DNA of 64,000 nucleotides from contig VTFK01000370.1 of assembly GCA_009617715.1 (NCBI GenBank), positions 62,001 to 126,000 of the forward strand, written 5' to 3'. Origin of the DNA: Plectrocnemia conspersa. Its lineage: Eukaryota; Arthropoda; Insecta; Trichoptera; Polycentropodidae. Below, one piece after another: positions 37,255 through 50,176 of the stretch. The notes under the pieces are model-generated. The model did no database searches, was not told the DNA's origin, and saw only the letters and a program-made list of their open reading frames with translations. The position numbers and the translations under genes were made by a program. Numbering within the stretch: position 1 is the first letter of the stretch; each line of letters starts with the position of its first letter.

Positions 37255-37690
37255 AATTCGTTAAAAAACTGGATATCTCGTGCAAGAGGAGCGTTCTCAA
37301 ACGCTGACAATCTAGCAAAAGTCCTGGCATTCCTAAGAATAAGGGACGCACGGCTCTTCAAATATGCAATAAATTGTAAAAAAAAAAATTGATTATTGAA
37401 TAAAAGTTGTGGGGTTGTGATTGGTAGTTGGCAGGTTAGAGTAAATGAGGTCACCTTTGATCTTAGACTACCTCTTCGCTGCAAGAATATCTCGCTGAAA
37501 GGACTCCTTCGAACTCGGACTTACGCCTCGCTTCTTGTACGAGCAATCATCACCAGGATACGCGCTCAAGTACAAGCACTGACGCCTTCCAGAAGGAGAT
37601 ATTCATAAGGGCCACTTTGTACAGTTCGCTGTACAAACAACATCAACTAACGCAACCGAAAAAATCGAAGCTACTATCCAAAACCAGAAC
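37255..37690. other. unexplained GC-richer island, both strands open
   Basis: A 430-base block of balanced composition with short open frames on both strands (plus 37174-37392 and 37396-37608; minus 37221-37484), interrupted by an A run at 37378-37388. It ends with GTACAGTTCGCTGTAC, an imperfect palindrome. I recognise no domain. It may be a degraded transposon or retrogene, since its edges are abrupt, or a conserved noncoding block. Confidence 0.3.
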
Positions 37691-38338
37691 GAAAATAATA
37701 TTTTTACTTTTAACTTAACTGTGATTTTATTTTGAATTTTTTTTTATTGTAATAAATTGTATTTTAAAATATGCACATTTTTTATGTAAATTTTTGTAAA
37801 TATATTTTCTATATATGTAAATTTATATTAATTATATGTATGTAATTTGTATCACTATATAAAAAAAAATATTTTATTAAATTTTGAAATGTTTTTATTA
37901 CATTTTTTAAATAATATATACGTGTAACATTGTTATCGACTTCTGCTAAACTCGCCAAAGTATGCAGATACGCTGCAGTTACCCGATAATAACCGTGATT
38001 GTAGCGCAGCTAGAAACAAAATCAACACACAATCGTATTTTCGTGCGATGTATACGACTTTAAAATGTAATGTGACGATGTATACGACGTAAAAATTGTT
38101 AACCGTGGCGTACACTGATATCTATTGTAACATCCCATATACCTTACGTGTTTTTAAGGGTTGTAAAGATTCAGTGAAAGGATAAATATATTTTTTTATC
38201 GATATCCCAAAAACAAATTAATAATGTGTATTAGAAATACAGTTAAATTGATATTTTTAATTATTAAAATTAAATAGATAATATTTACCTTGTGATTTAA
38301 ATAGTAATATAAATAACTAAGGTTTAATTTAAATCATT

Positions 38339-38381
38339 ACGATATTACTTTAAAAACATCTTGTTTGTAAAGTAATATCGT
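38339..38381. repeat. hairpin with 14-bp perfect arms
   Basis: ACGATATTACTTTA (38339-38352) and TAAAGTAATATCGT (38368-38381) pair perfectly around a 15-base loop. A third partial copy, AATAATATCGTA, follows at about 38389. Confidence 0.8.
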
Positions 38382-38399
38382 TATTTAAAATAATATCGT

Positions 38400-39180
38400 A
38401 TGTATATTGATTGGCTTATATTCGGTTAAAAGATTAAATGCACAATAACGACAGTCATTTTTTTACTATAATATTGAAAAGTTTTATTACATAAAGACAT
38501 TCAAAACACGTGTACGTTCATATCATATTAACATTTAATTTAATACAAAAAGGCATACCTTCTATTTCTACTAGATTGCGTTTCTGCAAAAGTTTTATAA
38601 AAATCCCAAAACCTCCGGCGTGTTCTAAATCATATCCGACCGCTCTTATATATAACTCTTTTGTGCTTTCGTGAAATAACGTTCATGTTTACTCTCTAAG
38701 ATATTCATTTTCATCTTTGTTCCCATAAAACATTCATTTGACCCAAAAGCTGCAAAACGTCCGCGACTGAAGCTATTAAAATTGCATTACAGCTACAACT
38801 AAACCATAACGTTTCACTATACTATTTATTGTACGTACACGTGTGCATATATGTACAATACACAATGTGCCGTGCTTTGAATTTTGCATAACATTAAAAA
38901 GTCATTTTTAAAAATTATGTACATACGCTAAGGCAAATATTGTTGAAATATTTATGAAGCCCTATAAACAGAGTTAATAAAAAATCATTATTTTTATGTA
39001 TTATATTCGTATACTGTTTATTTTAACATTATATATGATAATCGAGTTTTAATTGCGATGCTAGTAAGTCGTGAGAATGAAACGTATAGTTTTCAAAAGA
39101 GTTTAATTGCGTGACTGTTTGATGAAATAATTATTATACCAGGTACATCGCTAACAACCTTTACATACAGAGAGCTATTC
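38400..39180. other. AT-rich noncoding stretch, nothing recognisable
   Basis: No supported genes or elements. Confidence 0.5.
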
Positions 39181-39350
39181 ATTTGCCCAGCACGACTATC
39201 AATCACGTACTCTATTCATATTCCCAAGATTCACCCTGTATTTTGACAGGAAAGTGCTTCGGATTGCAGTCACGGAAAATGCAAATATCAAGATTGATAT
39301 ATTACCGTGCATGCACGTAGCGAGTACTATCTGCATTTTTATTGCTACTA
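39180..39350. promoter_or_regulatory. balanced block with POU octamer and palindrome
   Basis: ATGCAAAT at 39279-39286 is the exact POU octamer. The 12-base palindrome CGTGCATGCACG lies shortly after (about 39306-39317). Motif-based inference only. Confidence 0.25.
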
Positions 39351-39354
39351 TATT

Positions 39355-42050
39355 ATATTTTTTTTAATTGCACAATAAATACTCCAGTACAACGAATATT
39401 CATCGTAAGTCTAGAAATATATTTAAACATTTTATTTTGTAATTTATTAATAGTATATTTAAAAAGCTTTTTTATTATTTTTAGACTAATTTACTTTAAA
39501 TATATACTCATTTGGTAAGCTTAAAAACAGATTTCTTAATTTCAATGTCATAGAAATTTCGAGTCTGCTTTTTTTTAACACCCAACAAGCACAAAAAAAT
39601 GTTGACAGTTTTTTTGTACTTTAAAAATATATAATAATAGCGTAAAGCCTAAAGCTTAACTTTGGCGTGAGTTAAAATTTATTTATTATTATGGCCTATC
39701 ATAATTAATCTCAATCATAAGATCTGAAAAATGGTTAATTTTCAAGATACTTTTGTGTTTTGAGGCCGAAAGGGTGTGACTTCGCAGTAAAAATATCTAG
39801 TAAGAGTTTATTTTATAAATTACATACATAGAGTAGTGAATATGCTGCTATCAGGCAGTGAAGTTGAAATGGCCATTCTTGAAGTCAGAGAGCCTGCGCT
39901 AGCGTGTCGAATTGTATTATTGTCGGCTGTGATTTAATGAAGCAGCTTGGATTTGTCGTTAAGGTTACCATTTCTAATTATTAACGCAAATGTTTGATCA
40001 TATGATTACTCTCGCTTACCCGATTTCTGATGCTTTTTATTATTCGAAATGGTGGTTTAAACGACCAATACATTATACAAAATTGAGCAGGTGGTTGAAA
40101 GCTCCACAATAAGATCTACGAATAATTTTATATACAAACAAAGTTAATTTTGTGAATACAAATCTGATTGCACCCTATTTTTATTGCCGTTGCGTTTTTG
40201 TATAGCGGTTTCGGTTGATATAGTCAGGTATTGAACAATGTTGACTTATTGGATATTATTTACAGTAACAATTTACACAATTTGTATTACACTTTAGTTT
40301 TATTGGTTATTACTCTTTCTAATAGTATATATTTTATATAAAATAAAACTTACTTTTAAATTGTAGTACTTATCAAAGAAATTTAGTATTTTTTTAAATC
40401 GCATTTAGTTCTTTAAGCTGCTGGTTTTAATCATAAATAACATAATATTGCACGGTTTACAAATGCTACTTCCCATTAAGACAAAATTTATCCGTCCGTA
40501 GATAAGAAAAATTAAACGATTTTCATCTAGACCCGCTTCTAATGTAAAATCCATTTACGTCTGGGGGTAGAAAAGCGCGGAAAATGGGGTTAACGTAATT
40601 GACGATAATCGTCAGTGAATCGAGTCTCATTATTTGTTCGGAAACCTTCAAAATCCACTCACCTATACATAAGCAACACGATGAATTCAATAAATGTCGA
40701 TATATTCAGAGTGCATAAAACTGGTAATGAATCAATAAATATCGTAAGGACTAGAAATGTACAAGACACATTCGACACTTGTGAATAAAATATTTTCTTC
40801 AATAACACCAATAAACTGTTATATATTATCGATCATTTTAATTTATAGTGTTGTTTAATTGCTTTGATATATATTAAACGACTTTGGATATAATTATTTT
40901 GAGTCCAGAAATTTCTTATATTTCCATTAAAGAAATTTCTTATATTTCCATTAAAATCTTCCATTAAAGATGCTGTGATAAATTAATACATTTACTTTAA
41001 ATTAAAAAGTTATTTTTAGAACATGTGACCGAATTTTTATTATGCATCTAATAAAAATTATGCAAGACTTCAAACACGCTATATTTAATAAAAACGTATA
41101 TTTTAATCCCCTAAGCGATGACAATCACTATAAATAAGCATCAATCAAAGTTAATCGAATCGTAATTCGAGCCTGAAATTTCGAATTCAAAATCCATTAG
41201 GGCGATTTTTATTATTGTATGTATGTTTGTTAGTTCGTGAAAATTTAGGTGGTAAAATGACAGATCTAATCTAAAGGAAATAGCGCTTCTGATTTGTATT
41301 TTAGTAGGTCATTAAAATTAAATCACATTGACTATAAACCCATTATAGTTTTATATATTATTGGGAAATAATTTAATCCTCGTGGACTTAATATCATTTA
41401 CAGGTAGGAAATTGAATAATTATATATAACGTTAATTTGATTCACTCGATTGTATTGTGTTGTATAAATTAAAATAGAGCATGTACGAAATATAATATTT
41501 TGTGTAAAAAAATAATTTATTTTTAATTCCCAAATATAAGATATGTCTTTAAATCTTTTTTTAATTTCGATCGTATTACTGATTTTTTATTTTAAAATTC
41601 TGATAGATTATTATAAATTTGATTGTCTTAGTTTTACCTAATCTCACGGATGAATATCGTGACTATAAATTAAAAGTCGTGCTTATATGGTTTAACACTG
41701 TTTTTTTGTTCACCTGGACTCCAAGGTTTAATTTAATAAACATATAAAATTACTCAGATCAAAAGACTAACGGATATCGGTGCTTTTCGAACAATATTTA
41801 ATTTAAAAAAAGCTCTTTAACAATCAAAAATTTTTTTTTTGTTAATTGTGTGTATGTGTATACACTTGTATATTTATGATATTTACATTTCTAATTAAAT
41901 CTTTATGTTTTGCGTGCATAACTGCTTGAATAAGCAACAGATATATAAATTAAGGCATTTTTAAAAAATAATTTTCGCTACATAAAATATTTAGGATTAT
42001 TCGTAACTGTATTATATGGATTAGATATATAAGTGTGATAATTTGAGAAA
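39355..42050. other. AT-rich noncoding stretch
   Basis: Balanced patch at 40480-40660. Otherwise only a 24-bp tandem duplication (listed separately). Confidence 0.5.
40907..40954 (+). repeat. perfect 24-bp tandem duplication
   Basis: Two adjacent identical 24-base units starting AGAAATTTCTTATATTTCCA. A partial third motif, CTTCCATTAAAG, follows. Perfect identity suggests a recent slippage or duplication event. Confidence 0.95.
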
Positions 42051-42449
42051 TTCCGATACGTTATTATGTTCCGTGTTTCAGATATTCATACATATGTATC
42101 GCAATCTTATTCTTTGTCTCTTGTGTTCCATAGGATAGCAATCCAATATTTCGTTTATCTTCCTTTTATCGGTTCTTTGAGCTACACAAGTCATCGATTT
42201 CTAGTACACTTTTTCACTTTTTCTATTACGACAAATATCCAGGTATTTTTTCCCTTTCTTTACCCGAAAAATTCTTTTCTTATCTGGCCTTACACCTTTA
42301 TAATAAAGGTTATCTTTATTTTTGCAGCGCAAAAGCTTCATAAGAATAAATCGATTAATTACAAAGGAGTTTCTTGCGATTTTTTTAAACTAAATCACTT
42401 AGCTTGTCAAAAACGTATATTTACATACCTAGCAAAGTTGAAATGAGGG

Positions 42450-42560
42450 TGCGAATAATTTATCGGTCGGTGTATCTCAGAGGCAGCAGCGGTCAGAAAC
42501 ATGTGCTTACACAGTTTGCCATTCCGGCACGGTCAAAAGTTAATTTTGCGATAAGGAAAT
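42450..42560. other. small balanced noncoding block
   Basis: CAGAGGCAGCAGCGG and ATTCCGGCACGG stand out from AT-rich flanks. No further interpretation. Confidence 0.3.
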
Positions 42561-42564
42561 ACTC

Positions 42565-43640
42565 GTAAAGTTTTTTATTTATTTTATACAACGAAATACG
42601 CATTATTTATACACACGTTCATTGGTTAGAGTCGGGTTTCTAGCTTAATATGTTAGGATATGAGCTAACTTGTATCTAGCTTTTTACTAAGGTGCAAATA
42701 ATAACAGTTATACCTATAGTAGAATAAATAAATATAATTACAGAAATATAAAGCAAAAATACGTTTTCTTCAAAGAAAGGTGTGTTTTTCATGACTTTAA
42801 ATTTTACAAAGAGAAACAAGCACTGCGTAGTTTGCTTAAATATAATTATAGATACATATTCGTGATGTATCATATTATTTTGCCAGAATTAGTACATGTA
42901 CCTCTATATCCTGTCAGGATTATTAACAAAATGGTTAACATTTTTACATCATTGAGTGCAGATTTTAATTAAAATGAAATTGTCAATTTTTTTTTAATTC
43001 TATTTTAAAATAACTTGTTTTTTATGTATCAGTCTGTATGAAACAAAGTTGCAATATTAAGACATATTCAACATAAAATAAATATATCCAGTGTAAACAC
43101 AAGTCATCGATATATTAATTAGGATTTTTTGATTTTGTTGGTGGTTAAGCACTATGAATTCATAACTTAAGGTGCATTACATGTCAGATAAAACCACAAT
43201 CCAATAAATTTTCAACGAGCATTAAAAATATTAAACTCACACAAGACCCGTAAATTTTCATAAAATCATTACAAGATAATTAAATAATATTATTTGCCGC
43301 ATTTTCCATAATTTTAACCAGATCTATTTAGGTGTGTTATTGATATTTAATAATGATTTCTTACGTGAATTTAAATATTTTACTTATCACAAAATACTTT
43401 TTTGCTTAAAATTGAAAATAAGAAATAAAAAAAGTTCATCAAAAATAATTTCACGTCTCTTAAAATTTTAATTTTCGTGAACCTGAATAAATATTTGCCA
43501 AGAGATTGAAAAAAATAATTGCCCATAATACGAAAGTTAATTAATATGAGACCAAAATCAGTAGCAACGTGTTCAAGAGCACCTAATCGATATTGTATCG
43601 ATGAAAAATCATAAATTACTCAGCTGTCGTACAACATAGA
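42565..43640. other. AT-rich noncoding stretch, nothing recognisable
   Basis: Short chance frames only. Confidence 0.55.
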
Positions 43641-43805
43641 TCCCTTGTTATGATTTTGACACCTTCGTTAGTTTTTTTACATTTTTCACATGGTCACGCG
43701 AACGTAATTTTTCATAAGCTTTTGTACTGAAACGCCGGCGCAGAAAATGAAAAGGAACGGACATGAAAACTCGCCGAAAATCAATGATGGTTACTTTGAA
43801 CGCGA

Positions 43806-43838
43806 ATATTATATTATTATTATTATTATTATTATTCG
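43806..43838. repeat. ATT trinucleotide microsatellite
   Basis: About ten ATT units; gives an Asn run in a minus-strand frame (43648-43983) that I do not regard as a gene. A balanced block flanks it on both sides. Confidence 0.9.
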
Positions 43839-43999
43839 ACATAGCTGGAGAACCACTCAAGGTGTGACCAAAGGCAAAGTGGTAAAGAAATTTATTCAAT
43901 AAGCTATTTTGTAGGTTCTTTTTGCATAATACATTATAAAAATGGAAGATTGAATACGTATTGTGTATATAAAGTATGAACATATTTTATTTATGATGA

Positions 44000-45725
44000 A
44001 AATAGATTAAAATATGAATGCGTCACCTTTTGTTAACCTTTAATAAAATGGAAAATCGAAGCAAATTATGTACAACTTGAATAGCTCAGATCAGTTGTTT
44101 CTTTGTTGTATAATAAAGTTTAATAAGATGATCGCTACAACATTTAATTGGACGTACTAATAGACAATTAACAACCAAAGAGCTATTAGGGTTTCTTTCC
44201 TTAAAAATTTATTACGATATCTATATTTAGAATAAATTAATTTAAGTACTCTGCATTAATAAATCACAAATATCGAATAAAATACATTACATTTTTATAC
44301 ATTATAAAATTTATGATTTTTATATCAATAAAAAAGATCAATAATTCCATTAAAAACATTTTGTTTTCTTTGACAAATATTACTTCTTTTTTGAACTATT
44401 AATGTTTTTTATAAAAATATTTTAAATATGATTAACTATAAAAAGTAAAAGTTTTATTTAAAACTGAGTTTGCTTAATATTTTTGTGTAATATAATATTG
44501 TAATAAATATAAATATTTAAATTTTTCTAGTGATGTTTGAGAGCTATCGACACATTTAGTTTTTATAGTGGCATGCGTAGTTTTTTTATTGTTATGATAC
44601 CATGGTTCGATATTATAATTTCTGTAAAAAAATAATGTATTATATTTTATGTATATTAAAAACATTAAATTTAGTTAAAATTCATATTTTATATAAAAAT
44701 ATATAAATTAAATAATAGTGTTAAATACGCACATTCATAAATTTGTAAAAATATTTAATTTGGCTTTTTTCCGAGAATTATAAAAATATATTAAATATAA
44801 ACATAAACTTTTGTGAAGCTTTAAAATGTGAAATATTAAATGATATATAGTGTGTATTGTTATTTCATTATATTGCTACATTTTCATAATTATGCATTTA
44901 AACGCGTTTTATCGTATAGGTAGTCTTACGTATAATTTAAAAAATGTAAATAAACAGATATATAATGATATTCTAAAATTTGCCCTTACATGCTAAGACT
45001 ATTTATAAATAATAGTTATTGAATAAAGCTTGACTCTTTTATTTATAAATATATATAAAAATAAAAAGACATGAAAATATATTGTTTTAGAATTTATTTT
45101 TATTTAATACTCCTTTATCTATTTTTTGACATAATTACTCTGAATTAATTTGGTAAGTTGTAAACGAATTTTATATTTACCAAGTTTTCCTTCATTCATT
45201 TAAGTCTTTAAGAAACATTTTTAAAACCCAGCTTTTGTACACTGATTATAAAATTGGTTTGTATTATTGAACACTGAAAAAATCTGACACTTGCATTTTT
45301 AACATGAACGTCACTGCTACCTGATTAAATTTCAGAAGCCTAGAAAATACGACAGTATCGCAAACGAGCAACTATAAATATAATTATTACTTTACATTTT
45401 AATATTTTTCGTAATATATAAAATATTGATGAATTTATAAGCATTTTCTTAGATTAAATTCTTAAAGAATAAAATATTAAGCAACTCTATCTTATTCCCT
45501 TTATGCGTGTTTTAAGTTTTCTTCTCTAATATAAACCATTAGAGAAGTTGACCCAAATTTACCCTTCTTCATTTTTAATGAGTTTGGGATCAATGCTAAT
45601 TTAATAAGTAAAAACGGTTTTTACGCAAAAGTATTTCGCCAAAGTTAATTAAATAAAAACATCTACGTTATTCTAGATTAAGTAATTACCATTTTTTACG
45701 GAAGAATACATTTATTAAAATTCAA
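44000..45725. other. AT-rich noncoding stretch
   Basis: Contains a small perfect hairpin, CTTCTCTAAT (45521-45530) with ATTAGAGAAG (45538-45547). No genes. Confidence 0.5.
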
Positions 45726-45729
45726 ATGG

Positions 45730-46260
45730 ATATTTTTGTGGTTCAAAGCTTGTTCGACGTGTAATTTGGAATGCGGTATTCCGTTTTCGAATATTTTCCA
45801 TGCCGAATACGTGGCCTATACATAATGGCAAAAATACGAATTGCGTGTCTATCGCATATAAATCTGAAATTGTTTCGCCGCGGACAGGCGAACGAAGCGA
45901 AAAATAAAAATAATAAAAAAAAATATGGACACGATGTAAATTTGATCCAAGCCAAAAAAGCTTTTGACGGCGGTCCGTGCAAGCGCTGAAACAACAATGC
46001 TATCTTGATTACTTTTCATATTCGCGGTCCGGCGGCGAAAATTTTCCGCCCCGGGGGCGAAATCTGCCGGGAGCTTTATTTTCGCCCGCTATTGGCACTT
46101 GGGCGCCCACTGTGTCGATTTAAAGCTCAAAAACACCGAAAGCACCTCTCTTATCTGGGAAATTTTTGCTTGGTTAAGCTTGGTACGTAATTTATATAGA
46201 ATAAGTTTGTTGGGCGTGTATTATGGTAGGTTGCGGTCGAAGAACCGCAATTTAGCAACG
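45730..46260. promoter_or_regulatory. strong GC-elevated island with E2F-like palindrome
   Basis: The most GC-rich stretch of the window. GGCGAAAATTTTCCGCC (about 46034-46050) carries two opposed E2F-type cores. It is followed by the palindrome CGCCCCGGGGGCG (about 46047-46059) and by a GATA site in CTTATCTGG (about 46149). Open frames on the plus strand (45771-45989, 46005-46190) and the minus strand (45743-45997) overlap but show no domain. A promoter-like or enhancer block is likelier than a gene. Confidence 0.35.
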
Positions 46261-46264
46261 TCGA

Positions 46265-47135
46265 TGTGAACTCAAAAACTTTTAAATTAAAAAAAAGATT
46301 AAGAAAATATGATGCGCCCATACATATTCAACAGCAGCACAAAATGAGACAAGAAACAACATCATTCTTGATAAGAGGATAAAATATGGTGTCCCAAAAC
46401 ATAGGCTTTGTGAGAAGAAACATATCTTATTCCAAAACTAATATTATTTTTGCGTTCAAATTTCATGAATAAAAATTGTGCACTTACTTTTATTCCATGA
46501 CTTGTTTAAATAGTATAAATGTTATACTAAATATGTATAATTTCATTAACAATGTCAGTTAAAATGTTGCAAACAATTGATTTACAATTTTACTGCTCAA
46601 TAACAGTAGAACTGAATTTGCTCATAAACGAATGATATGCGTATCTCTACATGATTAGAGATTTAGAGAATTGCGATGACACACACTTTCTTGAAATACA
46701 ATATTTATAATAAATAAATCAAAAAATAATATTTTTTGATTTATTTATTATTATACCGGTAAAAATTAATTCAGTTATGATTTCACTAAAACGCTAGTGA
46801 AAATATAACTCGACTTGTAATACACATTCAATGTGACATAATCATATGTACAATACTACTTGTATTTGTGAATGAAAGGTTGAAATATGTACATCAATTA
46901 AATATGCCTATATATAATCAACAAAATCATCAGATTGGGACAAGAAGACATCTTCAATATAGTTTTTAATAAGATGATAAAATATGTAGTATTAAAACAA
47001 TTTTTTTTTATAAGATCATAAAATATGTATTAATAAAAAATAAATAATTACGTATTTAATTAAACATAATACCGTAAATGTATTATAAATTATTTTAACA
47101 AAAGTAGTTATTAAATAGATAATATGTAGATACAA
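46265..47135. other. AT-rich noncoding stretch, nothing recognisable
   Basis: No supported features. Confidence 0.55.
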
Positions 47136-47141
47136 ATCATT

Positions 47142-47225
47142 CAAGCATTTTTTTAATAATAACCCAAGACATAACTTGTCAAATGCTTTCTCAAAATCTA
47201 ATATATGGCATCTACTTGAACTACC
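47142..47225 (-). pseudogene. LINE RT motif A fragment (Jockey/CR1 group)
   Basis: The minus strand reads DAIYLDFEKAFDKLCLGLLL then KK, matching the motif A region of the 58.4-kb copy (VVYTYFEKAFDKVCHRLLLKK). Here the catalytic Asp is present (LDFEKAFD). Fewer than 30 codons survive and the flanks are AT-rich. Same retrotransposon family as at 4.1, 6.4, 10.9 and 58.4 kb. Confidence 0.75.
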
Positions 47226-47239
47226 GATTATTAGATTAT

Positions 47240-48270
47240 TTTATTCTTATTACCAGTTTATAAATAAAAAATATGTCATATGTTTGTTTGTTTTTTTATA
47301 AAACCACCAATTTATATTTTTATATACAATAAAATAAAAGTATTTAATTTGAACCATAAAATATTTTTGATATTTGCATTTTACTGCATTTTAATAGATG
47401 TACGAAAAAAATCAAACCTAGCAAAGACTTAACTAAATAATAAATAAATCTACATATTATAGGTACAATTTTGATTATTAACCATGATAATTTTCACTAA
47501 TAGAGTTTTATAGAGTAATTATATATTTTATACCCTTACAGGCTTACTATTTGTATATTATTTATTTTTTATTCTAAACATTTATTTTATTACACTATGC
47601 AAATACGCATTTTAATAGCTATGTTATAAACACGCAATTGAATAAAAATGCAATCTTTATGAAAACAGATAAATTTAAATATCCTATTACGAAAACTCCA
47701 AAGTACAAAGATCTAAATTATTTTTATAAATTAATATTTGCATAACTAATTAATATTATATTAAAAAAAATATTGATTTTAATTAATATACTGCTATAAT
47801 TTCTTTCTACATTTTTTATATTTATTAACATTTTTTAAAAGTTTAAAGACTATAATATTTATTAATTATAACCACTTTGATATAAATATTATTTAGTGTT
47901 TGAGTTTCTAATGTAGTAAGATACAATAGAAAAGCTTTGCATATTAAACGCAAATAGTCAATTAATGATTAGCTCTAATAAAAAAATGTTGAAATTATTA
48001 TTATTATTTTAGCAAAATTTATAGTGGCTATTATACCCCAACTTGTACTTATTTTTTGCTTTAATTTTACTAAAAAATTAATATTAAGTACAATAAAAAA
48101 AAATATTCTTACTTTTGCTGTTAGATAAAGCCCTTACAGTCTGGTGTATATAAAAACACTTAGATAATAACATATTTTTTTATTTATGTAATATCAAATA
48201 ATATAAACATAAAATAATCAATTTCTACATAATTTACATATCATTCAGTACAAACTTTCCAGTGGTTAGT
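47240..48270. other. AT-rich noncoding stretch, nothing recognisable
   Basis: No supported features. Confidence 0.55.
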
Positions 48271-48279
48271 CAGTACATG

Positions 48280-48505
48280 GGTATCTCTAGAAATAAACTT
48301 TTGGACGAGTGCACAGCCACTTGTGCACCGCTTGCTCTTCATCAGACCTGAACCTCTTGACCATATCCTCTTAGAACGGTCTAAAATTGTGAAAATCACT
48401 AAGGGCAAGATCTAGTCATCTAGTGAGTACGACCAGTGGTTGTTTAAGACACTTGAAATTTACATCTTAGATCTTCGCAAACTTTGAACAAGCAAAATAT
48501 AATCG
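48280..48505 (-). pseudogene. mariner transposase C-terminal relic
   Basis: The minus strand reads (with one stop) LDLALSDFHNFRPF, then EDMVKRFRSDEEQAVHKWLC and TRPKVYF. This follows the mariner C-terminal block 'SPDLAPSDFHLFGPLKE...RFxSDEEVKxAVHxWLRTQPKTFF' closely, including the third catalytic Asp in LSDFH. Upstream, KCLKQPLVVLT fits the decayed 'W.VL.HPPYSP'. The N-terminal two thirds and the inverted ends are not visible. It differs from the 22-kb relic (PSDYHLF type), so at least two mariner lineages entered this region. Confidence 0.8.
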
Positions 48506-48829
48506 ATCATTGTTATGTTTCAACAAAGCACCTGTACACGTTGTTTTGGCTCGCTGTAGGTTAAAGAGATGCCAAGAGAAAAATACACAAATTTTTTTAG
48601 AAAAAAGATTTTATTTTTAGTTGTTACCTTTTTTTACATTTAATTTTGGTTTATTACCTTGTAACTATTTTTAAATATATAATAATATATATTTATTGCG
48701 TTTTTTCTTCTTCTTATACATTACATTGGGTTTAAAACAAGAGCAAGCAACTAAAAAAATATATTTTGTATACATTGTAGTCTTACCAAAATTAATTAAA
48801 ACGTTTTATAAGCCGTACTTTACCATCTA

Positions 48830-49130
48830 GATCTGTCACAAAGAAGAACATGCGTATATTACATTTTTTCATCTTATTCCTTCGCCCCTGCAAAGTCGTA
48901 CATAGCCGGTGCTTCTTTTTATATTATTTTTTCCTCACGGCGGCTTCCAGAGGCTGTACATTATCTCGGCTAATATATCATCAACAAAGCCTGAATAGAA
49001 TAAGAGTCTAGGTAACGCAAAGATATCTCACCTTGTTTCGTTCAAACGCGCGAGGAACCTTGCGAGAAAAAAATAAAGCCATGATTTATAGTGAGCGATT
49101 GGAAATCCCTTACAGGTGCGATATTGGCTG
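48830..49130. promoter_or_regulatory. GC-elevated noncoding island
   Basis: Balanced blocks such as CCTTCGCCCCTGCAAAGTCG and CACGGCGGCTTCCAGAGGCT. No coding frame of note. Confidence 0.25.
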
Positions 49131-49764
49131 TAAGATAAATTGGAGAATATTTTTCCATTACAGATTTACATATAATATAATTGCATTTCACCTATTTTTT
49201 ATGATAATGGCATTTTCAGCAATATAATATTTTTTATGTTTTTTAAAAACCTATTAATATATTTCATTGATAGAACATGGCTCATGTTCAATAAAATACA
49301 CATTAAGTAATTTTAGAAAACATGAATATGTATATTTTTATGTATTGATAATACATATATATATACAGGAAACTTAAAATATTCTGAACCGAAATAAATT
49401 ATATATTAATAATATTTGTATCATTTGTGAAATTATTTACAAACATATATTCAATTTAATTTGATTTTTGTAAATGTCATTTTACTATATATAGAAGCTA
49501 CTTTATATGCGATTAATACTACCCGTCAAAATGCCGAGTAATATCTATCGCAAAATGATAAATGGTGACATTTACATTCAATTATATTTTGAAATAGTTA
49601 AATATTATTTTAAAATAAATTAAATATAAATATATTTCATAAGATAAATATTAAAAGTAAATAAATAATAAATAGAAAGCAAACATTAATCATACAACTT
49701 AAATAATTTATTACCGTATTGAAAAACATATATGTATATTTTTATAAATATTGATGAATACGCT

Positions 49765-49940
49765 TTTGATTTGCTTATATTTATATGGCATCCTTCAACA
49801 TTTTGCCCATGAGAACATTCTACTAAGTTCAATTCCTGTCACATTGAGCGACTGTCCTTGTGACATATTTATTACCATTGGGAAAGCAATGCAAATTAGG
49901 AATTACAGCAGCTTTAAGCTAGAAAGCCAATTATGATGAT
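49765..49940 (-). pseudogene. Helitron helicase relic
   Basis: The minus strand reads SSLKLL, a stop, then FLICIAFPMVINMSQGQSLN and VTGIELSRMFS, followed by a frame change into HGQ. This follows the PIF1-type helicase end of Helitron proteins ('FPI.LAFAMTINKSQGQSL.VVGIDL...FSHGQLYVA.SRV'). SQGQSL and SHGQ are the telling words. Only about 45 codons are recognisable. No Rep domain, 3' hairpin or CTRR end was found nearby. The open frame on the opposite strand (49751-49936) is its shadow. Confidence 0.7.
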
Positions 49941-50176
49941 TCGATTTGATTCTGAAAATAAACACATTCTGGTATTTAATTTTTACTCATAATAATTGTC
50001 TTAATAATATGAAATGCCACATTGCTCAGCAATTTTTGCGCTAAAGTGATGAAATTAGTTTTTTTTAAATGTAAGTGTACTATAGAACTAGTATTTTTTC
50101 AATCGACTTTTTGCTATTAACGTATTCATATTTTTTAGAGCCTTCGTTTTAGGTACTTTAATACATATTTAAATAA

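Noticed and set aside
42066..42446. 126-codon plus-strand open frame
   Set aside because: Second longest frame in the window but dominated by Phe/Ile/Ser/Tyr, with no domain, splice context or homolog that I can recognise; expected by chance in a 64-kb window.
43648..43983. 111-codon minus-strand frame with an Asn run
   Set aside because: The Asn run is the ATT microsatellite and the rest has no recognisable domain.
49751..49936. 61-codon plus-strand frame
   Set aside because: Antisense to the Helitron helicase scrap.
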